Shown here: piece after piece, positions 52,798 through 63,904 of the stretch
Position numbering within the stretch: the first letter of the stretch is position 1
Layout: every line of letters starts with the position of its first letter
Source: Atlantibacter sp. RC6
GTDB lineage: Bacteria; Pseudomonadota; Gammaproteobacteria; Enterobacterales; Enterobacteriaceae
Assembly: GCF_014193285.1 (NCBI RefSeq)
Contig: NZ_JACHZE010000001.1
Location: 372,001 to 436,000, forward strand
Length of the DNA: 64,000 nt
Direction: 5' to 3'
Notes under the pieces: generated by a model
Database searches by the model: none
The model's input: only the letters and a program-made list of their open reading frames with translations
What the model was told of the DNA's origin: nothing
Position numbers and translations under genes: made by a program

Positions 52798-53466
52798 ATG
52801 CTGCGAGTGATCGATACGGAAACCTGCGGGTTACAGGGCGGAGTGGTGGAAATCGCGTCGGTGGACATTATTAACGGCCAGATCGTTAATCCGATGAGCG
52901 ACCTGGTGCGTCCGGATCGTCCTATCAGCCATCAGGCCATGGCTATCCATCGTATTACCGAAGCGATGGTAGCCGACAAGCCCGAGCTGGACGTGGTTTT
53001 ACCGACTTACCTCGGCAGCCCGTTTTACGTGGCGCATAACGCCGATTTTGACAGCAGGATGCTGCCCGACATGGGCGGCGAGTGGATTTGCACCATGAAA
53101 ATGGCGCGCCGTCTGTGGAACTGGCCGGGCATCAAATACAGCAATATGGGCTTGTATAAAGCGCGCAGCTTGCAGGTGGAGACGCCGCCGGGTCTGCACC
53201 ATCACCGCGCGCTGTATGACTGCTATATCACCGCCGCGCTTTTGCTGGATATCATGCAGCAAACCAACTGGACGCCGGAAGAAATGGTCACCATTACCGG
53301 TCGGCCGACCCTGATGACCACCTTTAAATTTGGCAAGTATCGCGGCGAATCCTTTAGCGATATCGCCGAGCGCGACCCGGGTTATCTGCGCTGGATGCTG
53401 AAAAACATCAAAGAGATGACCCCGCAGCTGCGCCTGACGCTGAAACACTACCTCGGGGAGGATTAA
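52798..53466 (+). CDS. exoX: Exodeoxyribonuclease X
   Basis: 222 aa DEDDh exonuclease. VIDTETCG (Asp, Glu), [10 protein letters not shown] (Asp) and [13 protein letters not shown] (His, Asp) form the active site; the C-terminal [22 protein letters not shown] is a conserved accessory module. Acts in mismatch repair and UV survival. Converges on ptrB with a 4-base overlap of the stop codons. Confidence 0.95.
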   Translation: MLRVIDTETCGLQGGVVEIASVDIINGQIVNPMSDLVRPDRPISHQAMAIHRITEAMVADKPELDVVLPTYLGSPFYVAHNADFDSRMLPDMGGEWICTMKMARRLWNWPGIKYSNMGLYKARSLQVETPPGLHHHRALYDCYITAALLLDIMQQTNWTPEEMVTITGRPTLMTTFKFGKYRGESFSDIAERDPGYLRWMLKNIKEMTPQLRLTLKHYLGED

Positions 53467-55523
53467 TGCCCCGCTTTCGCCTCCAGAGTCCCCTGGGTCA
53501 AGCCGATTAAGAAGGCAAACTCCAGCGCCACGCCTTCATAAGATTTAAAACGGCCCGATTTCCCGCCGTGGCCGGAATCCATTTCGGTACAAAGCAGCAG
53601 CAGGCTGTCATCGGTCTTGTATTCCCGCAGCTTAGCGACCCATTTTGCCGGCTCCCAGTACTGTACCTGGGAATCATGCAGACCGGTGGTGACCAGCAGA
53701 TGCGGGTATTTTTGACGGGTAACCTGGTCGTAGGGGCTGTAGCTCTTCATATAGTGGTAATAGGCTTCGTCCTGCGGATTACCCCACTCTTCAAACTCCC
53801 CGGTGGTGAGCGGGATCGACTCATCCAGCATGGTGGTCACCACATCGACAAACGGCACCTGGGCAATAGCGCCATGGAACAGCTCCGGGCGCATATTGAT
53901 CACCGCGCCGATGAGCATCCCGCCTGCGCTGCCGCCCATACCGTACAGGTAGCGCGGATCGCCGTAGCCCTGGGCCAGCAACGCCTCGCAGACATCGATA
54001 TAGTCATTAAACGTATTTTTCTTGTGTAAGAATTTCCCCGCCTCATACCACTGCTGGCCCAGTTCGCCGCCACCGCGGATATGGGCGATAGCGTAGACAA
54101 ATCCGCGATCCAGCAGGCTCAGGCGGCTGGAGCTGAAATCGGCATCCATACTGCTGCCGTAGGAGCCGTAGCCATAGACCAGCAACGGATTCGCGCCGCG
54201 CTGGAAATATTTTTTGTGGTATACCAGCGAAACCGGCACTTCGACACCATCGCGCGCCTTGATCCAGACGTGTTCGCTGCGGTAATTAGCGGAATCAAAG
54301 CCGTCAATTTCCGTCTGCTTCAGCACCCGCCGCTCGCCGGTATCCATATCCAGTTCGAACAGGGTATCCGGCGTGGTCATGGAGGAATAGCCATAACGCA
54401 GCTTCGCGGTTTCCGGCTCAGGATTATAAGCAAGCCAGGTTACATAGGCCGGATCGTCAAAGGCAATGCCGGTGACTTCGCGGGTTTTACGGTTGATTTG
54501 CCGCAGGCTGGTCAGGCCGCGCTGACGCTCTTCCACCACCAGCCAGTCGGTGAACAGCGTGAAGCCTTCCAGCATGATGTGCTCGCGCGCGGGGATCAGC
54601 GTTTCCCATTTTTCCTCCTTGCGAACCGTACTGCGATAAAGCCCGAAGTTTTTACCGTCGCGGTTAGAACGCATATAAAAGCGGTGCTGATAGTGATCCA
54701 CCGAATATTCGTGATCTTTACGCCGCTTGAGGAAACAACTGGGCTCGGCATCGGCCAGTTCCGCATCCAGCAACCACACCTCGCTGGTGGTGGCGCTGGA
54801 AAGGAAAATATTAATGAAATGCTGGGAAGTGGTTTTGTACAGGCTGACGTAGAACGTCTCATCGCGCTCTTCGTAGATCAATTCATCTTCGCTGGCAGGC
54901 GATCCCACGGTATGGCGCCACACCTGATACGGCAGCAGGGTTTTGGCGTGTTTTTTAACGTAATAGAGGGTGCGGGAATCGTTAGCCCAGGCCACGTCGG
55001 GCGCGACATGCTCAATCAGCTCCGGATACCAGTTGCCGGTCTCCAGATTGCGAAAACGCAGACCATACTGACGGCGCGACAGATAATCCTCTGCCAGCAC
55101 CATTGTGGTGTTATCTGGCGTGATAGCCAGCGCGCCCAGGGTATAGAACTCGCTGTGCGACGCGCGCTGGTTGGCATCCAGTAACACATCCCAGTTATCC
55201 CACTCCGAGGACAACACCGACTGGCGCTGGTAGACCGGGTATTCGCATCCCACATCATAAACCTGACGATAGCGGTAGCCATTCTTGACGTAGGGGGCAG
55301 ACGCATCGCGCTGCGGAATGCGCGCAATCATCTCTTTGAGTAGCTGTTCCTCCAGCGCCTGTTGGCTGGCCATAACCCGCCGCCCGTAATCGTTCTCTTG
55401 ATGGAGATAATCGAGCACTTCTGGATCAGACCGGTCATCATCGCGCAGCCAGTAATAGTTATCGGTGCGCGTGTCGCCATGCAGAGTCATGGTGTGGGGT
55501 ATTACTTTGGCTTTTGGTGGCAT
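53463..55523 (-). CDS. ptrB: Oligopeptidase B (protease II)
   Basis: 686 aa from ATG 55523, the E. coli length. Seven-blade beta-propeller (residues about 70-400) and a C-terminal prolyl-oligopeptidase hydrolase with Ser in [13 protein letters not shown], Asp in [14 protein letters not shown] and His in [11 protein letters not shown]. Cuts peptides after Lys and Arg in the cytosol. A TTG at 55532 is in frame but unneeded. Confidence 0.95.
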   Translation of the reverse strand: MPPKAKVIPHTMTLHGDTRTDNYYWLRDDDRSDPEVLDYLHQENDYGRRVMASQQALEEQLLKEMIARIPQRDASAPYVKNGYRYRQVYDVGCEYPVYQRQSVLSSEWDNWDVLLDANQRASHSEFYTLGALAITPDNTTMVLAEDYLSRRQYGLRFRNLETGNWYPELIEHVAPDVAWANDSRTLYYVKKHAKTLLPYQVWRHTVGSPASEDELIYEERDETFYVSLYKTTSQHFINIFLSSATTSEVWLLDAELADAEPSCFLKRRKDHEYSVDHYQHRFYMRSNRDGKNFGLYRSTVRKEEKWETLIPAREHIMLEGFTLFTDWLVVEERQRGLTSLRQINRKTREVTGIAFDDPAYVTWLAYNPEPETAKLRYGYSSMTTPDTLFELDMDTGERRVLKQTEIDGFDSANYRSEHVWIKARDGVEVPVSLVYHKKYFQRGANPLLVYGYGSYGSSMDADFSSSRLSLLDRGFVYAIAHIRGGGELGQQWYEAGKFLHKKNTFNDYIDVCEALLAQGYGDPRYLYGMGGSAGGMLIGAVINMRPELFHGAIAQVPFVDVVTTMLDESIPLTTGEFEEWGNPQDEAYYHYMKSYSPYDQVTRQKYPHLLVTTGLHDSQVQYWEPAKWVAKLREYKTDDSLLLLCTEMDSGHGGKSGRFKSYEGVALEFAFLIGLTQGTLEAKAGH

Positions 55524-55605
55524 AACGCTCAACTTTTAGGTTAACACCCTTATAAGGTTGGCAAAAACCCAGCGCGTTGCAAGCGTAACGCCACCAAACC
55601 AGGCG

Positions 55606-56262
55606 TTATCCTGGTGCAACCTCCCGTTTACTGACCGCGATATCGTGCTCCACATCCGTGCGAACATCTTCCGGGATGCCCAGCGCATCCCCCAGCGCGT
55701 TCAGGTAACTGCGCTCCATAAAGTGATCGGCATTGATGGCGGCGCAACTCAGGAAATAGAGCTCCAGCGCCTCTTCTTCATTCTGGATGCCGTCGGCAAG
55801 ACGCGCAGGATCAAGGGGGAGCTCAAGAGCCTGCTCGACCAGCGCGCGTCCTTCGTTTTCAATACCGGCGTCGCGCAAATGCTGATCGATGGCCTGGCGC
55901 TCGGCATCGTCAATATGCCCATCGCTTTTGGCAGCGAAAACCAGCGCCAGAATTAACCGCTCGGTACGCTTATCAATCGGTGATGTCTGCTGGCCATACT
56001 GCGGTTCATCCTGATGGGCCGCGCGGATACGGTCTTTGTACTTATTCCATAATACCGTTCCGGCCACCGCCCCGCCGCCTGCCAGTAGAGCGCCGCCACC
56101 GTATTTCGCCAGCAGCTTGCGCGAAGATTTATTCGCCACCAGCAGCCCTGCCAGGCCGCCCAGCGCGCCGGGGCTCAGCAGTTTAGATAACCCCTGCCCC
56201 TGCGATAACCCTTTGCCCTGTTCCCCCAGCAATGACTGGAGATGTTGAAGCCAGTTCGCCAT
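55606..56262 (-). CDS. yebE: DUF533 inner membrane protein YebE
   Basis: 218 aa. N-terminal low-complexity segment, a Gly/Ala-rich hydrophobic stretch ([12 protein letters not shown] and [19 protein letters not shown]), then a helical TerB-like domain ([23 protein letters not shown], ending in a cluster of acidic helices). In E. coli YebE is Cpx- and heat-responsive; function unknown. ATG 56262 has GGGAGCG ahead. Confidence 0.93.
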   Translation of the reverse strand: MANWLQHLQSLLGEQGKGLSQGQGLSKLLSPGALGGLAGLLVANKSSRKLLAKYGGGALLAGGGAVAGTVLWNKYKDRIRAAHQDEPQYGQQTSPIDKRTERLILALVFAAKSDGHIDDAERQAIDQHLRDAGIENEGRALVEQALELPLDPARLADGIQNEEEALELYFLSCAAINADHFMERSYLNALGDALGIPEDVRTDVEHDIAVSKREVAPG

Positions 56263-56352
56263 ATGCGCTCCCACAGTGAAAGTCCGTGTTGTGAGCGTAT
56301 GCGAGGGGATGTCAAGAAGTGTGGATACAGGCTAAGGAAAGGAAAAGAATCG

Positions 56353-56371
56353 GCAAGGGCCAGGCCCTTGC
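56353..56371 (-). terminator. Hairpin after yebF
   Basis: GCAAGGGCC (56353-56361), single A, GGCCCTTGC (56363-56371). Followed on the minus strand by CGATTCTTTTCC, so the T-run is imperfect. Confidence 0.5.
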
Positions 56372-56377
56372 ACGGGA

Positions 56378-56719
56378 TTACGGACGGTATTCCGCCGTCT
56401 GCTTTTTGCAGTCGACCTGCACGGTGTAATGGATGTCGGCACGCATGCCGCGCACCGTCAGGGGGACGGTCCATTTATCATCGCCGCCTTTAACGGCTTC
56501 GGGGTTAACCCAGGCGACCGGATCGGCCTGGCCGAGTTTTTCCTGATCGTCCGCCCAGCGCGCGATGCGGTTCTGGAGATAATCGCGTTTCACGCTGGCT
56601 GAAATGCCTTTGGCATCCAGTCCTTCACAGCCGGTAAATTTCACACTGCGCGATTCCTGGGGCGCGGCATGCAACCCCACGGAAAATAGCGCGATAAGCG
56701 CCAGTAGCCCTTTTTTCAT
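56378..56719 (-). CDS. yebF: Secreted protein YebF
   Basis: 113 aa (E. coli 118). Sec signal peptide [18 protein letters not shown], then a small cystatin-like domain with Cys in [14 protein letters not shown] and [12 protein letters not shown] that form the known disulphide. E. coli YebF reaches the medium in a two-step route via OmpF/OmpC; it is related to the colicin M immunity protein fold. ATG 56719 has ACGGAGGGC upstream; the longer frame is rejected. Confidence 0.93.
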   Translation of the reverse strand: MKKGLLALIALFSVGLHAAPQESRSVKFTGCEGLDAKGISASVKRDYLQNRIARWADDQEKLGQADPVAWVNPEAVKGGDDKWTVPLTVRGMRADIHYTVQVDCKKQTAEYRP

Positions 56720-56824
56720 CAGATGCCCTCCGTTGTTAATACCACAGAAAGCCTGGTACAAAACAACCGAAGCGCAAGGGGTTACCCGGCGCGCGCGGGT
56801 GAAAACGCTGCTGAATCGACGGGG

Positions 56825-57142
56825 TTACGCCGCTTTCGGCTTACGCCCACTGGCGATTGCTTCCACCTTCGCGTCGGCGTCCGGCTTTAGCTCCGCCGCG
56901 CCTTCCTGCGGCATCTGCCCGGTACGCAGCACCTGCGCCAGGGTATCTTTGTGTTCAGCCAGCCACAGTGACAGCGGCTCCAGCTGGGTTTCCTCAAGAT
57001 TCACCGGCGCGCTTTGCAGCCAGGACTCAAGGGTCTGTGCTAAGTCGAGCATCTTGTCGTATGCGTCGGCTTCTTTTTTGTTGGCAAAAGACATTTTCTC
57101 TTTCCCTTCCCTGACCACAACGTAGTGAATTTCAACAGCCAT
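56825..57142 (-). CDS. yebG: SOS-induced protein YebG
   Basis: 105 aa (E. coli 96). MAVEIHYVVVREGKEKMSFANKKEADAYDKMLDLA matches YebG, an SOS gene of unknown role; the C-terminal tail is longer and Lys/Ala-rich (GRKPKAA). A LexA box lies 17 bases before the start. ATG 57142 is preferred over 57145 by ribosome-site spacing. Confidence 0.93.
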   Translation of the reverse strand: MAVEIHYVVVREGKEKMSFANKKEADAYDKMLDLAQTLESWLQSAPVNLEETQLEPLSLWLAEHKDTLAQVLRTGQMPQEGAAELKPDADAKVEAIASGRKPKAA

Positions 57143-57158
57143 CATGATGCCTCTTTAA

Positions 57159-57174
57159 CTGGATATGCATACAG
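57159..57174 (-). promoter_or_regulatory. LexA box of yebG
   Basis: CTGTATGCATATCCAG on the minus strand has the CTG-N10-CAG core with the alternating TA spacer of SOS boxes, flanked by TA and TT. It should be bound by LexA and opened on DNA damage. Confidence 0.9.
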
Positions 57175-57217
57175 TATATCAGAGCCAAAATGAAAAATCA
57201 AAACGCCGCACCTGCCC

Positions 57218-57233
57218 GCGCAATCGTTTTCGT
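57218..57233 (+). promoter_or_regulatory. PurR operator of purT
   Basis: GCGCAATCGTTTTCGT matches the PurR consensus ACGCAAACGTTTTCNT at 13 of 15 defined positions, 40 bases before the purT ATG. PurR with hypoxanthine or guanine represses purine synthesis. Confidence 0.8.
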
Positions 57234-57272
57234 ATATACTGGCGGCCTCTTTTTTGGTGCAGGAATCTCGTT

Positions 57273-58451
57273 ATGTTGACAGTAGGAACCGCGCTTCGTC
57301 CGGCAGCCACCCGCGTGATGCTGCTCGGCTCAGGGGAATTAGGTAAAGAAGTGGCGATTGAGTGCCAGAGGCTCGGTATTGAAGTGATTGCCGTAGACAG
57401 ATATCCCAACGCCCCGGCGATGCACGTTGCTCATCGCAGCTACGCCATAAACATGCTGGACGGCGCGGCGTTAAAGGCGCTTATCGGGCAGGAAAAACCG
57501 GATTTTATCGTACCGGAAATCGAAGCCATCGCGACCGACACGCTGATTGAACTGGAACAACAGGGCCAGCGTGTGGTGCCCTGCGCGCGCGCCACCCAAC
57601 TCACCATGAACCGCGAAGGCATTCGCCGCCTGGCGGCGGAAGAGCTCGGTCTGCCCACGTCGAGCTACCGCTTTGCCGACAGCGAAAGCGATTTTCTGGC
57701 GGCGGTAGAAGAGATCGGCCTGCCCTGCATTGTGAAGCCGGTAATGAGCTCCTCCGGCAAAGGCCAGAGTTTTATTCGCCAGCGCGAGCAGCTGGCGGAC
57801 GCCTGGCAGTACGCCCAACAGGGCGGCCGCGCCGGCGCAGGCAAAGTGATTATCGAAGGCGTGGTCAATTTTGATTTCGAAATCACCCTGCTGACCGTAA
57901 GCGCCGTGGACGGCGTGCACTTCTGCGCTCCGGTGGGCCATCGCCAGCAAGACGGCGACTACCGCGAATCCTGGCAGCCGCAGCAGATGAGCGAGCTGGC
58001 GCTACAGCGCGCCCGGCAGGTAGCGGAAAAAGTGGTGCTGGCATTAGGCGGCTATGGCCTGTTTGGCGTCGAGCTGTTTGTGTGCGGCGATGACGTGGTG
58101 TTCAGCGAAGTGTCGCCGCGCCCGCACGATACCGGCATGGTAACGCTAATCAGCCAGGATCTGTCAGAGTTCGCCCTGCATGTGCGCGCGTTTTTAGGTT
58201 TGCCCGTGGGCGGTATTCGTCAATACGGCCCCGCCGCGTCAGCGGTGATCCTGCCGCAGCTGACCAGCGATAACGTGCGTTTCAGCAATATTGACGCCGC
58301 CGTGGGCGCCGGTTTGCAGGTACGCTTATTCGGCAAGCCGGATATTCAGGGAGCACGCCGTCTCGGGGCCGCGCTGGCCTGCGCTGAAGACATTGAAACC
58401 GCCATCGAACGCGCGAAAGCGGCGGCAGCGGCGGTACAGGTGGAAGGCTAA
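57273..58451 (+). CDS. purT: Formate-dependent GAR transformylase PurT
   Basis: 392 aa, the E. coli length. ATP-grasp enzyme: N-terminal [23 protein letters not shown]-binding [17 protein letters not shown] and [15 protein letters not shown], and metal site [15 protein letters not shown]. Makes formyl-GAR from GAR, formate and ATP, bypassing folate-dependent PurN. ATG 57273 after AGGA is chosen over a longer frame from 57165. Under PurR control. Confidence 0.96.
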   Translation: MLTVGTALRPAATRVMLLGSGELGKEVAIECQRLGIEVIAVDRYPNAPAMHVAHRSYAINMLDGAALKALIGQEKPDFIVPEIEAIATDTLIELEQQGQRVVPCARATQLTMNREGIRRLAAEELGLPTSSYRFADSESDFLAAVEEIGLPCIVKPVMSSSGKGQSFIRQREQLADAWQYAQQGGRAGAGKVIIEGVVNFDFEITLLTVSAVDGVHFCAPVGHRQQDGDYRESWQPQQMSELALQRARQVAEKVVLALGGYGLFGVELFVCGDDVVFSEVSPRPHDTGMVTLISQDLSEFALHVRAFLGLPVGGIRQYGPAASAVILPQLTSDNVRFSNIDAAVGAGLQVRLFGKPDIQGARRLGAALACAEDIETAIERAKAAAAAVQVEG

Positions 58452-58454
58452 AAC

Positions 58455-58480
58455 CAAAAAGGCAGGCTTGCGCCTGCCTT
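58455..58480 (-). terminator. Terminator of eda
   Basis: Minus strand AAGGCAGGC, loop GCAA, GCCTGCCTT followed by TTTGG; placed 17 bases after the eda stop. Possibly also weakly used by purT. Confidence 0.8.
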
Positions 58481-58497
58481 CACGTTACGTCATTCCG

Positions 58498-59139
58498 TTA
58501 CTGCTGCGCGCCTTCTACCGCTTCGCGCGCCAGTTTGGTAATGCGATCCCAGTCGCCCGCTTCCATTGCGTCTGCCGGCACCAGCCAGGAGCCGCCGATG
58601 CACAGCACGCTTTTCAGCGCCAGGTAATCGCGGTAGTTAGCCGGAGTGATACCGCCGGTTGGGCAGAAACGCACCTGAGAGAACGGGCCCGCAATGGCCT
58701 GCAGCGCTTTGGTGCCGCCGTTGGCTTCCGCCGGGAAGAATTTAAACTCTTTCAGGCCGTAGTCCATACCCAGCATCAGTTCTGAAACGGTGCTGATACC
58801 CGGGATCAACGGGATAGAACCTTCAGTTGCCGCTTTCAGCAACGGCTCGGTCAGACCCGGGCTAATCGCGAACTGCGCGCCCGCTTCGGTCACTTCCGCC
58901 AGTTGGGCCGCATTGATAACGGTGCCCGCGCCGATGATCGCGTCCGGCACTTCTTTGGCGATGGCGCGAATAGCGTCCATAGCGCACGGGGTACGCAGGG
59001 TCACTTCCAGTACACGCACGCCGCCTGCGATCAGCGCTTTCGCCAGCGGTACGGCATGTTCCAGTTTGTTAATCACAATTACCGGTACAACCGGACCGGA
59101 TTTCAGGATCTGTTCAGCACTTGTTTTCCAGCTTTTCAT
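58498..59139 (-). CDS. eda: KDPG/KHG aldolase Eda
   Basis: 213 aa class I aldolase. Schiff-base Lys in [14 protein letters not shown] and Glu in [10 protein letters not shown], with phosphate-binding [10 protein letters not shown]. Splits 2-keto-3-deoxy-6-phosphogluconate to pyruvate and glyceraldehyde-3-phosphate, the last Entner-Doudoroff step, and also acts on 4-hydroxy-2-oxoglutarate. 39 bases after edd, in one operon. KdgR, encoded at 36.3 kb, is a likely regulator. Confidence 0.97.
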   Translation of the reverse strand: MKSWKTSAEQILKSGPVVPVIVINKLEHAVPLAKALIAGGVRVLEVTLRTPCAMDAIRAIAKEVPDAIIGAGTVINAAQLAEVTEAGAQFAISPGLTEPLLKAATEGSIPLIPGISTVSELMLGMDYGLKEFKFFPAEANGGTKALQAIAGPFSQVRFCPTGGITPANYRDYLALKSVLCIGGSWLVPADAMEAGDWDRITKLAREAVEGAQQ

Positions 59140-59178
59140 CAGAGCATCTCTCTCGCCATAGTGAATTCAGTGAAGCCT

Positions 59179-60990
59179 TTAAAAACGAATACAGGTTGCG
59201 CCCTGCTCGGCGCCGGACAAATTCTCGCGCAGCGCGCCGAACATCTCACGGCCGGTGCCCACGCGTTGCGGGCTAAGATCCGGCTGGAACGGCGCGCGTT
59301 GGGCCAGTTCCGCCTCATCGACTAACAGCGTTAACTCGCCCGTCTGTCCGTTTACGCGGATCAGGTCGCCGTTGCGTACTTTCGCCAGTAAGCCGCCGTC
59401 GTAGGCTTCTGGGGTGACATGGATGGCAGAAGGCACTTTGCCGGATGCGCCGGAGAGGCGGCCATCGGTCACTAACGCAATTTTGAAACGGCGGTCCAAT
59501 AATACACCAAGCGGAGGCATAAGTTTATGTAATTCTGGCATCCCGTTGGCTTTTGGCCCCTGATGGCGCACCACCACTACGCAATCTTTATCCAGCAGGC
59601 CCGCTTCAAACGCCGGAACCACGTCATGCTGGCTTTCAAACACCACCGCCGGCGCTTCGATAATCTGGTATTCCTGCGGCACAGCGGAGGTTTTCATCAC
59701 CGCGCGGCCCAGGTTGCCGCTCAGCACTTTGGTGCCGCCGTGAGCGGAGAAAGGTTTGTCGATGCTGGCGATCACGTCGTTATCCAGCGATGCTGCCGCG
59801 CCGTCACGCCATTGCAGTTCGCCGTTGTTCAGCCAGGGTTCGAGGGTGTAGCGATGCAGGCCGTGACCCACCACGGTTTCCACATCTTCATGCAGCAAAC
59901 CGCCTTTCAGCAATTCACGCATCAGCACCGGCACGCCGCCCGCCGCCTGGAAGTGGTTAATATCCGCCGGGCCGTTAGGGTACAGACGCGCCAGCAGCGG
60001 TACCACCGCCGAGAGATCGGAGAAGTCATCCCAGTTAATGATGATGCCCGCCGCGCGCGCCATCGCCACCAGGTGCATAGTGTGGTTGGTGGAACCGCCG
60101 GTCGCCAGCAGCGCGACGATACCGTTAACCACCACTTTTTCGTCGATCATTTTACCCAGCGGCATCCAGTTGTTGCCGTTGCCGGTCAGGCGCGTTACCT
60201 GGCGAGCCGCCGCAGCGGTCAGCGCTTCACGCAGCGGCGCATCCGGCTGGACGAATGAGGAGCCCGGCAGCTGCATGCCCATAAATTCCACCACCATCTG
60301 ATTGGTGTTGGCGGTGCCGTAGAAGGTACAGGTGCCTGGCGCGTGATAAGACGCCGCTTCCGACTCCAGCAGCGCCATGCGGTCCACTTTACCTTCGGCG
60401 TACAGCTGGCGGATGCGCACTTTTTCTTTGTTCGGCAAGCCGCTCGCCATCGGGCCTGACGGCACAAACACCGACGGTAAATGACCGAACGACAAAGCCG
60501 CCATCGCCAGCCCCGGGACGATTTTATCGCACACGCCGAGGAACAGCGCGCCATCGAACATATTGTGCGACAGGCCCACCGCGGCAGACATGGCGATCAC
60601 TTCACGGCTCAGCAGGGAAAGCTCCATGCCGTCCTGCCCTTGCGTCACGCCATCACACATTGCCGGAACGCCACCCGCCACCTGGCCGACGGCATTCACC
60701 GAGTGCAGGGCTTTGCGGATTTGGTCGGGATACGTTTCGTAAGGCTGATGGGCGGAAAGCATGTCGTTATAGGAGGTTATGATGCCGATATTGTTACGCA
60801 GCATGCTTTTGAGCGCGGCTTTATCTTCCGGCTGACAGGCGGCGAAACCATGGGCCAGGTTGCCGCAGGCCAGTTCGGCGCGATGCACGGTTTTGGCCTT
60901 CGCCGCCTCGATGCGCGCGAGGTAGGTTTCGCGGGTGGCTTTAGAACGCGCAATAATGCGATTTGTTACCCGTAACATTTCTGAATTCAT
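59179..60990 (-). CDS. edd: 6-phosphogluconate dehydratase Edd
   Basis: 603 aa from ATG 60990, the E. coli length. IlvD/Edd [4Fe-4S] dehydratase: cysteines in [22 protein letters not shown] and [12 protein letters not shown]. Converts 6-phosphogluconate to KDPG. An in-frame start 4 codons upstream is rejected because AGGACCGTT fits 60990. A GntR-type operator lies upstream at 61175-61190. Confidence 0.96.
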   Translation of the reverse strand: MNSEMLRVTNRIIARSKATRETYLARIEAAKAKTVHRAELACGNLAHGFAACQPEDKAALKSMLRNNIGIITSYNDMLSAHQPYETYPDQIRKALHSVNAVGQVAGGVPAMCDGVTQGQDGMELSLLSREVIAMSAAVGLSHNMFDGALFLGVCDKIVPGLAMAALSFGHLPSVFVPSGPMASGLPNKEKVRIRQLYAEGKVDRMALLESEAASYHAPGTCTFYGTANTNQMVVEFMGMQLPGSSFVQPDAPLREALTAAAARQVTRLTGNGNNWMPLGKMIDEKVVVNGIVALLATGGSTNHTMHLVAMARAAGIIINWDDFSDLSAVVPLLARLYPNGPADINHFQAAGGVPVLMRELLKGGLLHEDVETVVGHGLHRYTLEPWLNNGELQWRDGAAASLDNDVIASIDKPFSAHGGTKVLSGNLGRAVMKTSAVPQEYQIIEAPAVVFESQHDVVPAFEAGLLDKDCVVVVRHQGPKANGMPELHKLMPPLGVLLDRRFKIALVTDGRLSGASGKVPSAIHVTPEAYDGGLLAKVRNGDLIRVNGQTGELTLLVDEAELAQRAPFQPDLSPQRVGTGREMFGALRENLSGAEQGATCIRF

Positions 60991-61100
60991 AACGGTCCTC
61001 ATAATTTATTTGCATAGGGGGCCTGTTTTATTCACTTTTCCGTTACGGCTAATTAACGGTGAACAGGCCTGGCAAGGGCATAATCGTTTCAGTCAGTGTA

Positions 61101-61138
61101 AATAAAAAAGCCCCGTGGGTGAATCCGCACGGGGCTTT
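61101..61138 (-). terminator. Terminator of zwf
   Basis: AAAGCCCCGTG (61107-61117) and CACGGGGCTTT (61128-61138); on the minus strand followed by TTTATT. It lies between zwf and the edd start, so edd needs its own promoter. Confidence 0.8.
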
Positions 61139-61174
61139 AAAATGCAAAAAAGTATAAACCTGATGTCCCAGGTC

Positions 61175-61190
61175 ATGTTACCGGTAAAAT
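61175..61190 (-). promoter_or_regulatory. GntR operator upstream of edd
   Basis: ATGTTACCGGTAAAAT closely fits the GntR site ATGTTACCNGTAACAT. Located 185 bases before the edd ATG, it sits where gluconate-responsive control of edd-eda is expected. Confidence 0.7.
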
Positions 61191-61215
61191 AACCCTAAAG
61201 GATAAGCACCTGCGG

Positions 61216-62691
61216 TTATTCAAACTCGTTCCATGAACGGCCGTCCCGGGTGATCATCGCGACCGAAGCCACCGGCCCCCAGGTACCCGCCTGATAAGGC
61301 TTCGGCGCGTCGTTATCCGCCGCCCAGGCTTCGGTGATGGAGTCGACCCACTTCCACGCTTCTTCCACTTCATCGCGGCGCACGAACAGCGCCTGGATAC
61401 CGCGCATGGTTTCCAGCAGCAGGCGCTCGTAGGCGTCCGCCAGATGCGATTCGTTGAAGGTCTCGGAGTAACTCAGGTCCAGCTTGGTGGTTTGCAGGTT
61501 GTGCTTGTGATCGAGTCCCGGCACTTTATTCAGGATCTGAATATCCACACCCTCATCCGGTTGCAGGCGGATGGTCAGCTTGTTCTGCGGAAGATCCTGC
61601 CAGGAGTCTTTAAACAGGTTCAGCGCCGGGTTTTTAAAGTACACCACCACTTCAGAACATTTGGTCGGCAGACGCTTGCCGGTACGCAGATAGAACGGCA
61701 CGCCCGCCCAGCGCCAGTTATCGATATCGACGCGGATGGCGACAAAAGTCTCGGTGCTGCTCGACTTATTAGCGCCCTCTTCTTCCAGGTAGCCCGGCAC
61801 TTTTTGCCCCTGGGCGAAGCCGGAGGTGTACTGGCCGCGCACGGTTTTTTCCCGCACGTTGCTACGGTCGATGCGGCGCAGGGATTGCAGCACTTTGACT
61901 TTTTCATCGCGGATATGGTCAGCGGTGAGGTCAGACGGCGGCGACATGGCAATCATGCACAGGATTTGCAGCAGATGGTTCTGGATCATATCGCGCATCT
62001 GGCCTGCCTGGTCGAAGTAACCCCAGCGACCTTCAATGCCGACCTCTTCCGCTACGGTGATTTCCACGTGGTCGATGGTGCGGTTATCCCAGTTATTGGC
62101 GAACAGGGAGTTAGCGAAGCGCAGCGCCAGCAGGTTGAGAACCGTCTCTTTGCCCAGATAGTGGTCGATACGGTAAACCTGACACTCCTCAAAGTACTCG
62201 CCCACCTGGTCGTTAATTTCCCGGGAGGTTTCCAGCGAGGTGCCGAGCGGTTTTTCCATCACGACACGTGCCGGTTTGGCGTTGAGTTTCGCCTCGCCCA
62301 GCCCTTTGCAGATGGCGCCAAAGGTGCTCGGCGGCATGGCGAAGTAGTTGATGGTGACGCGGTTTTTCTGGTCAAGCAGTTTGCCAAGACGCGTAAACGC
62401 GGCAGTATCGTTGACATCGAGATTACAGAAATCGAGGCGGCTGCTGAGTTTGTCCCACAGCCCTTCGTTAATCTTCTCTTTCATGAAGGTTTCTAACGCT
62501 TCACGAACGATACGGGTGTAGGTTTCTTTATCCCACTCCGCGCGGCCAACCCCAAGAATGCGGGTATCAGGATGGATTTGGCCTGCTTTTTCCAGCTGGT
62601 ACAGGGAAGGCAGCAGTTTCCGACGCGCCAGATCGCCTTTTGCGCCGAAAATGACCAGGTCACATGCCTGGGCTGTTTGCGTTACCGCCAT
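61216..62691 (-). CDS. zwf: Glucose-6-phosphate dehydrogenase
   Basis: 491 aa, the E. coli length, from ATG 62691 with GAGGAG upstream. NADP-binding [19 protein letters not shown] and active-site RIDHYLGKE. First step of both the oxidative pentose-phosphate and the Entner-Doudoroff route, feeding edd-eda next to it. A frame extending to 62850 is rejected. A TATAGT -10 lies at 62804-62809, with a GCAC-containing MarA/SoxS-like element further upstream, consistent with redox control in relatives. Confidence 0.97.
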   Translation of the reverse strand: MAVTQTAQACDLVIFGAKGDLARRKLLPSLYQLEKAGQIHPDTRILGVGRAEWDKETYTRIVREALETFMKEKINEGLWDKLSSRLDFCNLDVNDTAAFTRLGKLLDQKNRVTINYFAMPPSTFGAICKGLGEAKLNAKPARVVMEKPLGTSLETSREINDQVGEYFEECQVYRIDHYLGKETVLNLLALRFANSLFANNWDNRTIDHVEITVAEEVGIEGRWGYFDQAGQMRDMIQNHLLQILCMIAMSPPSDLTADHIRDEKVKVLQSLRRIDRSNVREKTVRGQYTSGFAQGQKVPGYLEEEGANKSSSTETFVAIRVDIDNWRWAGVPFYLRTGKRLPTKCSEVVVYFKNPALNLFKDSWQDLPQNKLTIRLQPDEGVDIQILNKVPGLDHKHNLQTTKLDLSYSETFNESHLADAYERLLLETMRGIQALFVRRDEVEEAWKWVDSITEAWAADNDAPKPYQAGTWGPVASVAMITRDGRSWNEFE

Positions 62692-63037
62692 GTCATTCTC
62701 CTCGTTTGAATGATCCTGGTTCTGAGCCAGGTTATCTGTAATTTTCTTACACCGCACTCTACTGCTTTTAACCGGTTTCTGAAACCTTTGCTGTGGTGGC
62801 GTCACTATACCGGGATTTGCAGCGCCATTTTTTCCGTATGGTGCCCGCATCCTGGCCGGTTTTTACACAATGAAACCGCTTAACAAAATCAGACACGGAT
62901 CAAGGTATGAAAAAAAACAACGACATTTTTGGTCATTTGTCCCTTCCCGTGTGAGCTCAGGAGTATATTCTTGCTAATTCGCTTTCCGGTTTCATCACTT
63001 TTAGAAATCGCTTTTTTCCATGAGTTAATGATAAATC
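62692..63037. promoter_or_regulatory. Divergent zwf/hexR regulatory region
   Basis: 346 bases without a gene. The zwf side carries TATAGT (minus strand, 62804-62809). GCACCATACGGAAAAAAT (minus strand, about 62830-62847) is a loose soxbox match. The hexR side has TATATT at 62964-62969 with a TTGTCC 20 bases ahead, a weak promoter. No clear HexR palindrome was found by eye. Confidence 0.45.
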
Positions 63038-63904
63038 ATGAATATGCTGGAAAAAATCCAGTCACAACTGGAACAATTAAGCAAATCTGAGCGCAAAGTC
63101 GCTGAAGTGATCCTCACCTCTCCCTCGCGGGCCATTCACCTCAGTATCGCTCGCCTCGCCAACACCGCTGGCGTCAGCGAGCCGACGGTTAACCGGTTCT
63201 GCCGTAGCCTTGATACCAAAGGTTTTCCTGATTTTAAACTCCATCTGGCGCAAAGTCTGGCGAACGGCACCCCGTACGTAAACCGCAATGTCGATGAAGA
63301 CGACAGCGTCGAGGCCTACACCGGTAAAATTTTCGAGTCGGCGATGGCGAGCCTTGACCACGTGCGGCAATCGCTGGATATGAACGCGGTCAATCGCGCC
63401 GTGGATCTGCTCACCCAGGCAAAACGCATCGCCTTTTTCGGGCTCGGTTCGTCGGCGGCGGTGGCTCACGACGCCATGAATAAATTTTTTCGCTTCAACG
63501 TGCCAGTGATCTATTCCGATGACATCGTGGTACAACGCATGAGCTGTATGAATTGTAGCGCCGACGATGTGGTGGTGCTGATTTCTCACACCGGCCGCAC
63601 CAAAAATCTGGTGGAACTGGCGCAGTTGGCCCGTGAAAACGATGCCATGGTGTTAGCGATTACCTCCGCCGGCACGCCGCTGGCGCGGGAAGCGACACTT
63701 GCATTATTGCTGGATGTTCCAGAAGATACCGATATTTACATGCCGATGGTCTCCCGTTTGGCCCAGCTTACGCTGATTGATGTGCTTGCAACCGGTTTCA
63801 CGTTGCGGCGCGGGGCGAAATTCAGGGATAACTTGAAGCGAGTCAAGGAAGCGTTGAAGGAATCGCGGTTTGATAAAGAGCTTTACGTTCCTGACAATAA
63901 ATAG
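63038..63904 (+). CDS. hexR: RpiR-family regulator HexR
   Basis: 288 aa (E. coli 289). N-terminal HTH_6 domain (KSERKVAEVILTSPSR...LANTAGVSEPTVNRFCRSL) and a SIS sugar-phosphate domain with IAFFGLGSSAAVAHDAMNKF and VVVLISHTGRTKNLVELAQ. Represses zwf, edd, eda and related genes until bound by KDPG. Divergent from zwf, the usual arrangement. The ribosome site is weak. The remaining 63905-64000 shows no gene start; in E. coli pykA would follow. Confidence 0.95.
   Translation: MNMLEKIQSQLEQLSKSERKVAEVILTSPSRAIHLSIARLANTAGVSEPTVNRFCRSLDTKGFPDFKLHLAQSLANGTPYVNRNVDEDDSVEAYTGKIFESAMASLDHVRQSLDMNAVNRAVDLLTQAKRIAFFGLGSSAAVAHDAMNKFFRFNVPVIYSDDIVVQRMSCMNCSADDVVVLISHTGRTKNLVELAQLARENDAMVLAITSAGTPLAREATLALLLDVPEDTDIYMPMVSRLAQLTLIDVLATGFTLRRGAKFRDNLKRVKEALKESRFDKELYVPDNK

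Noticed and set aside
54081-55184. 367-aa open frame antisense to ptrB
   Set aside because: Mirror of the oligopeptidase B gene; no independent motif or ribosome site.
61444-62496. 350-aa open frame antisense to zwf
   Set aside because: Shadow of zwf, whose full-length homology is unambiguous.
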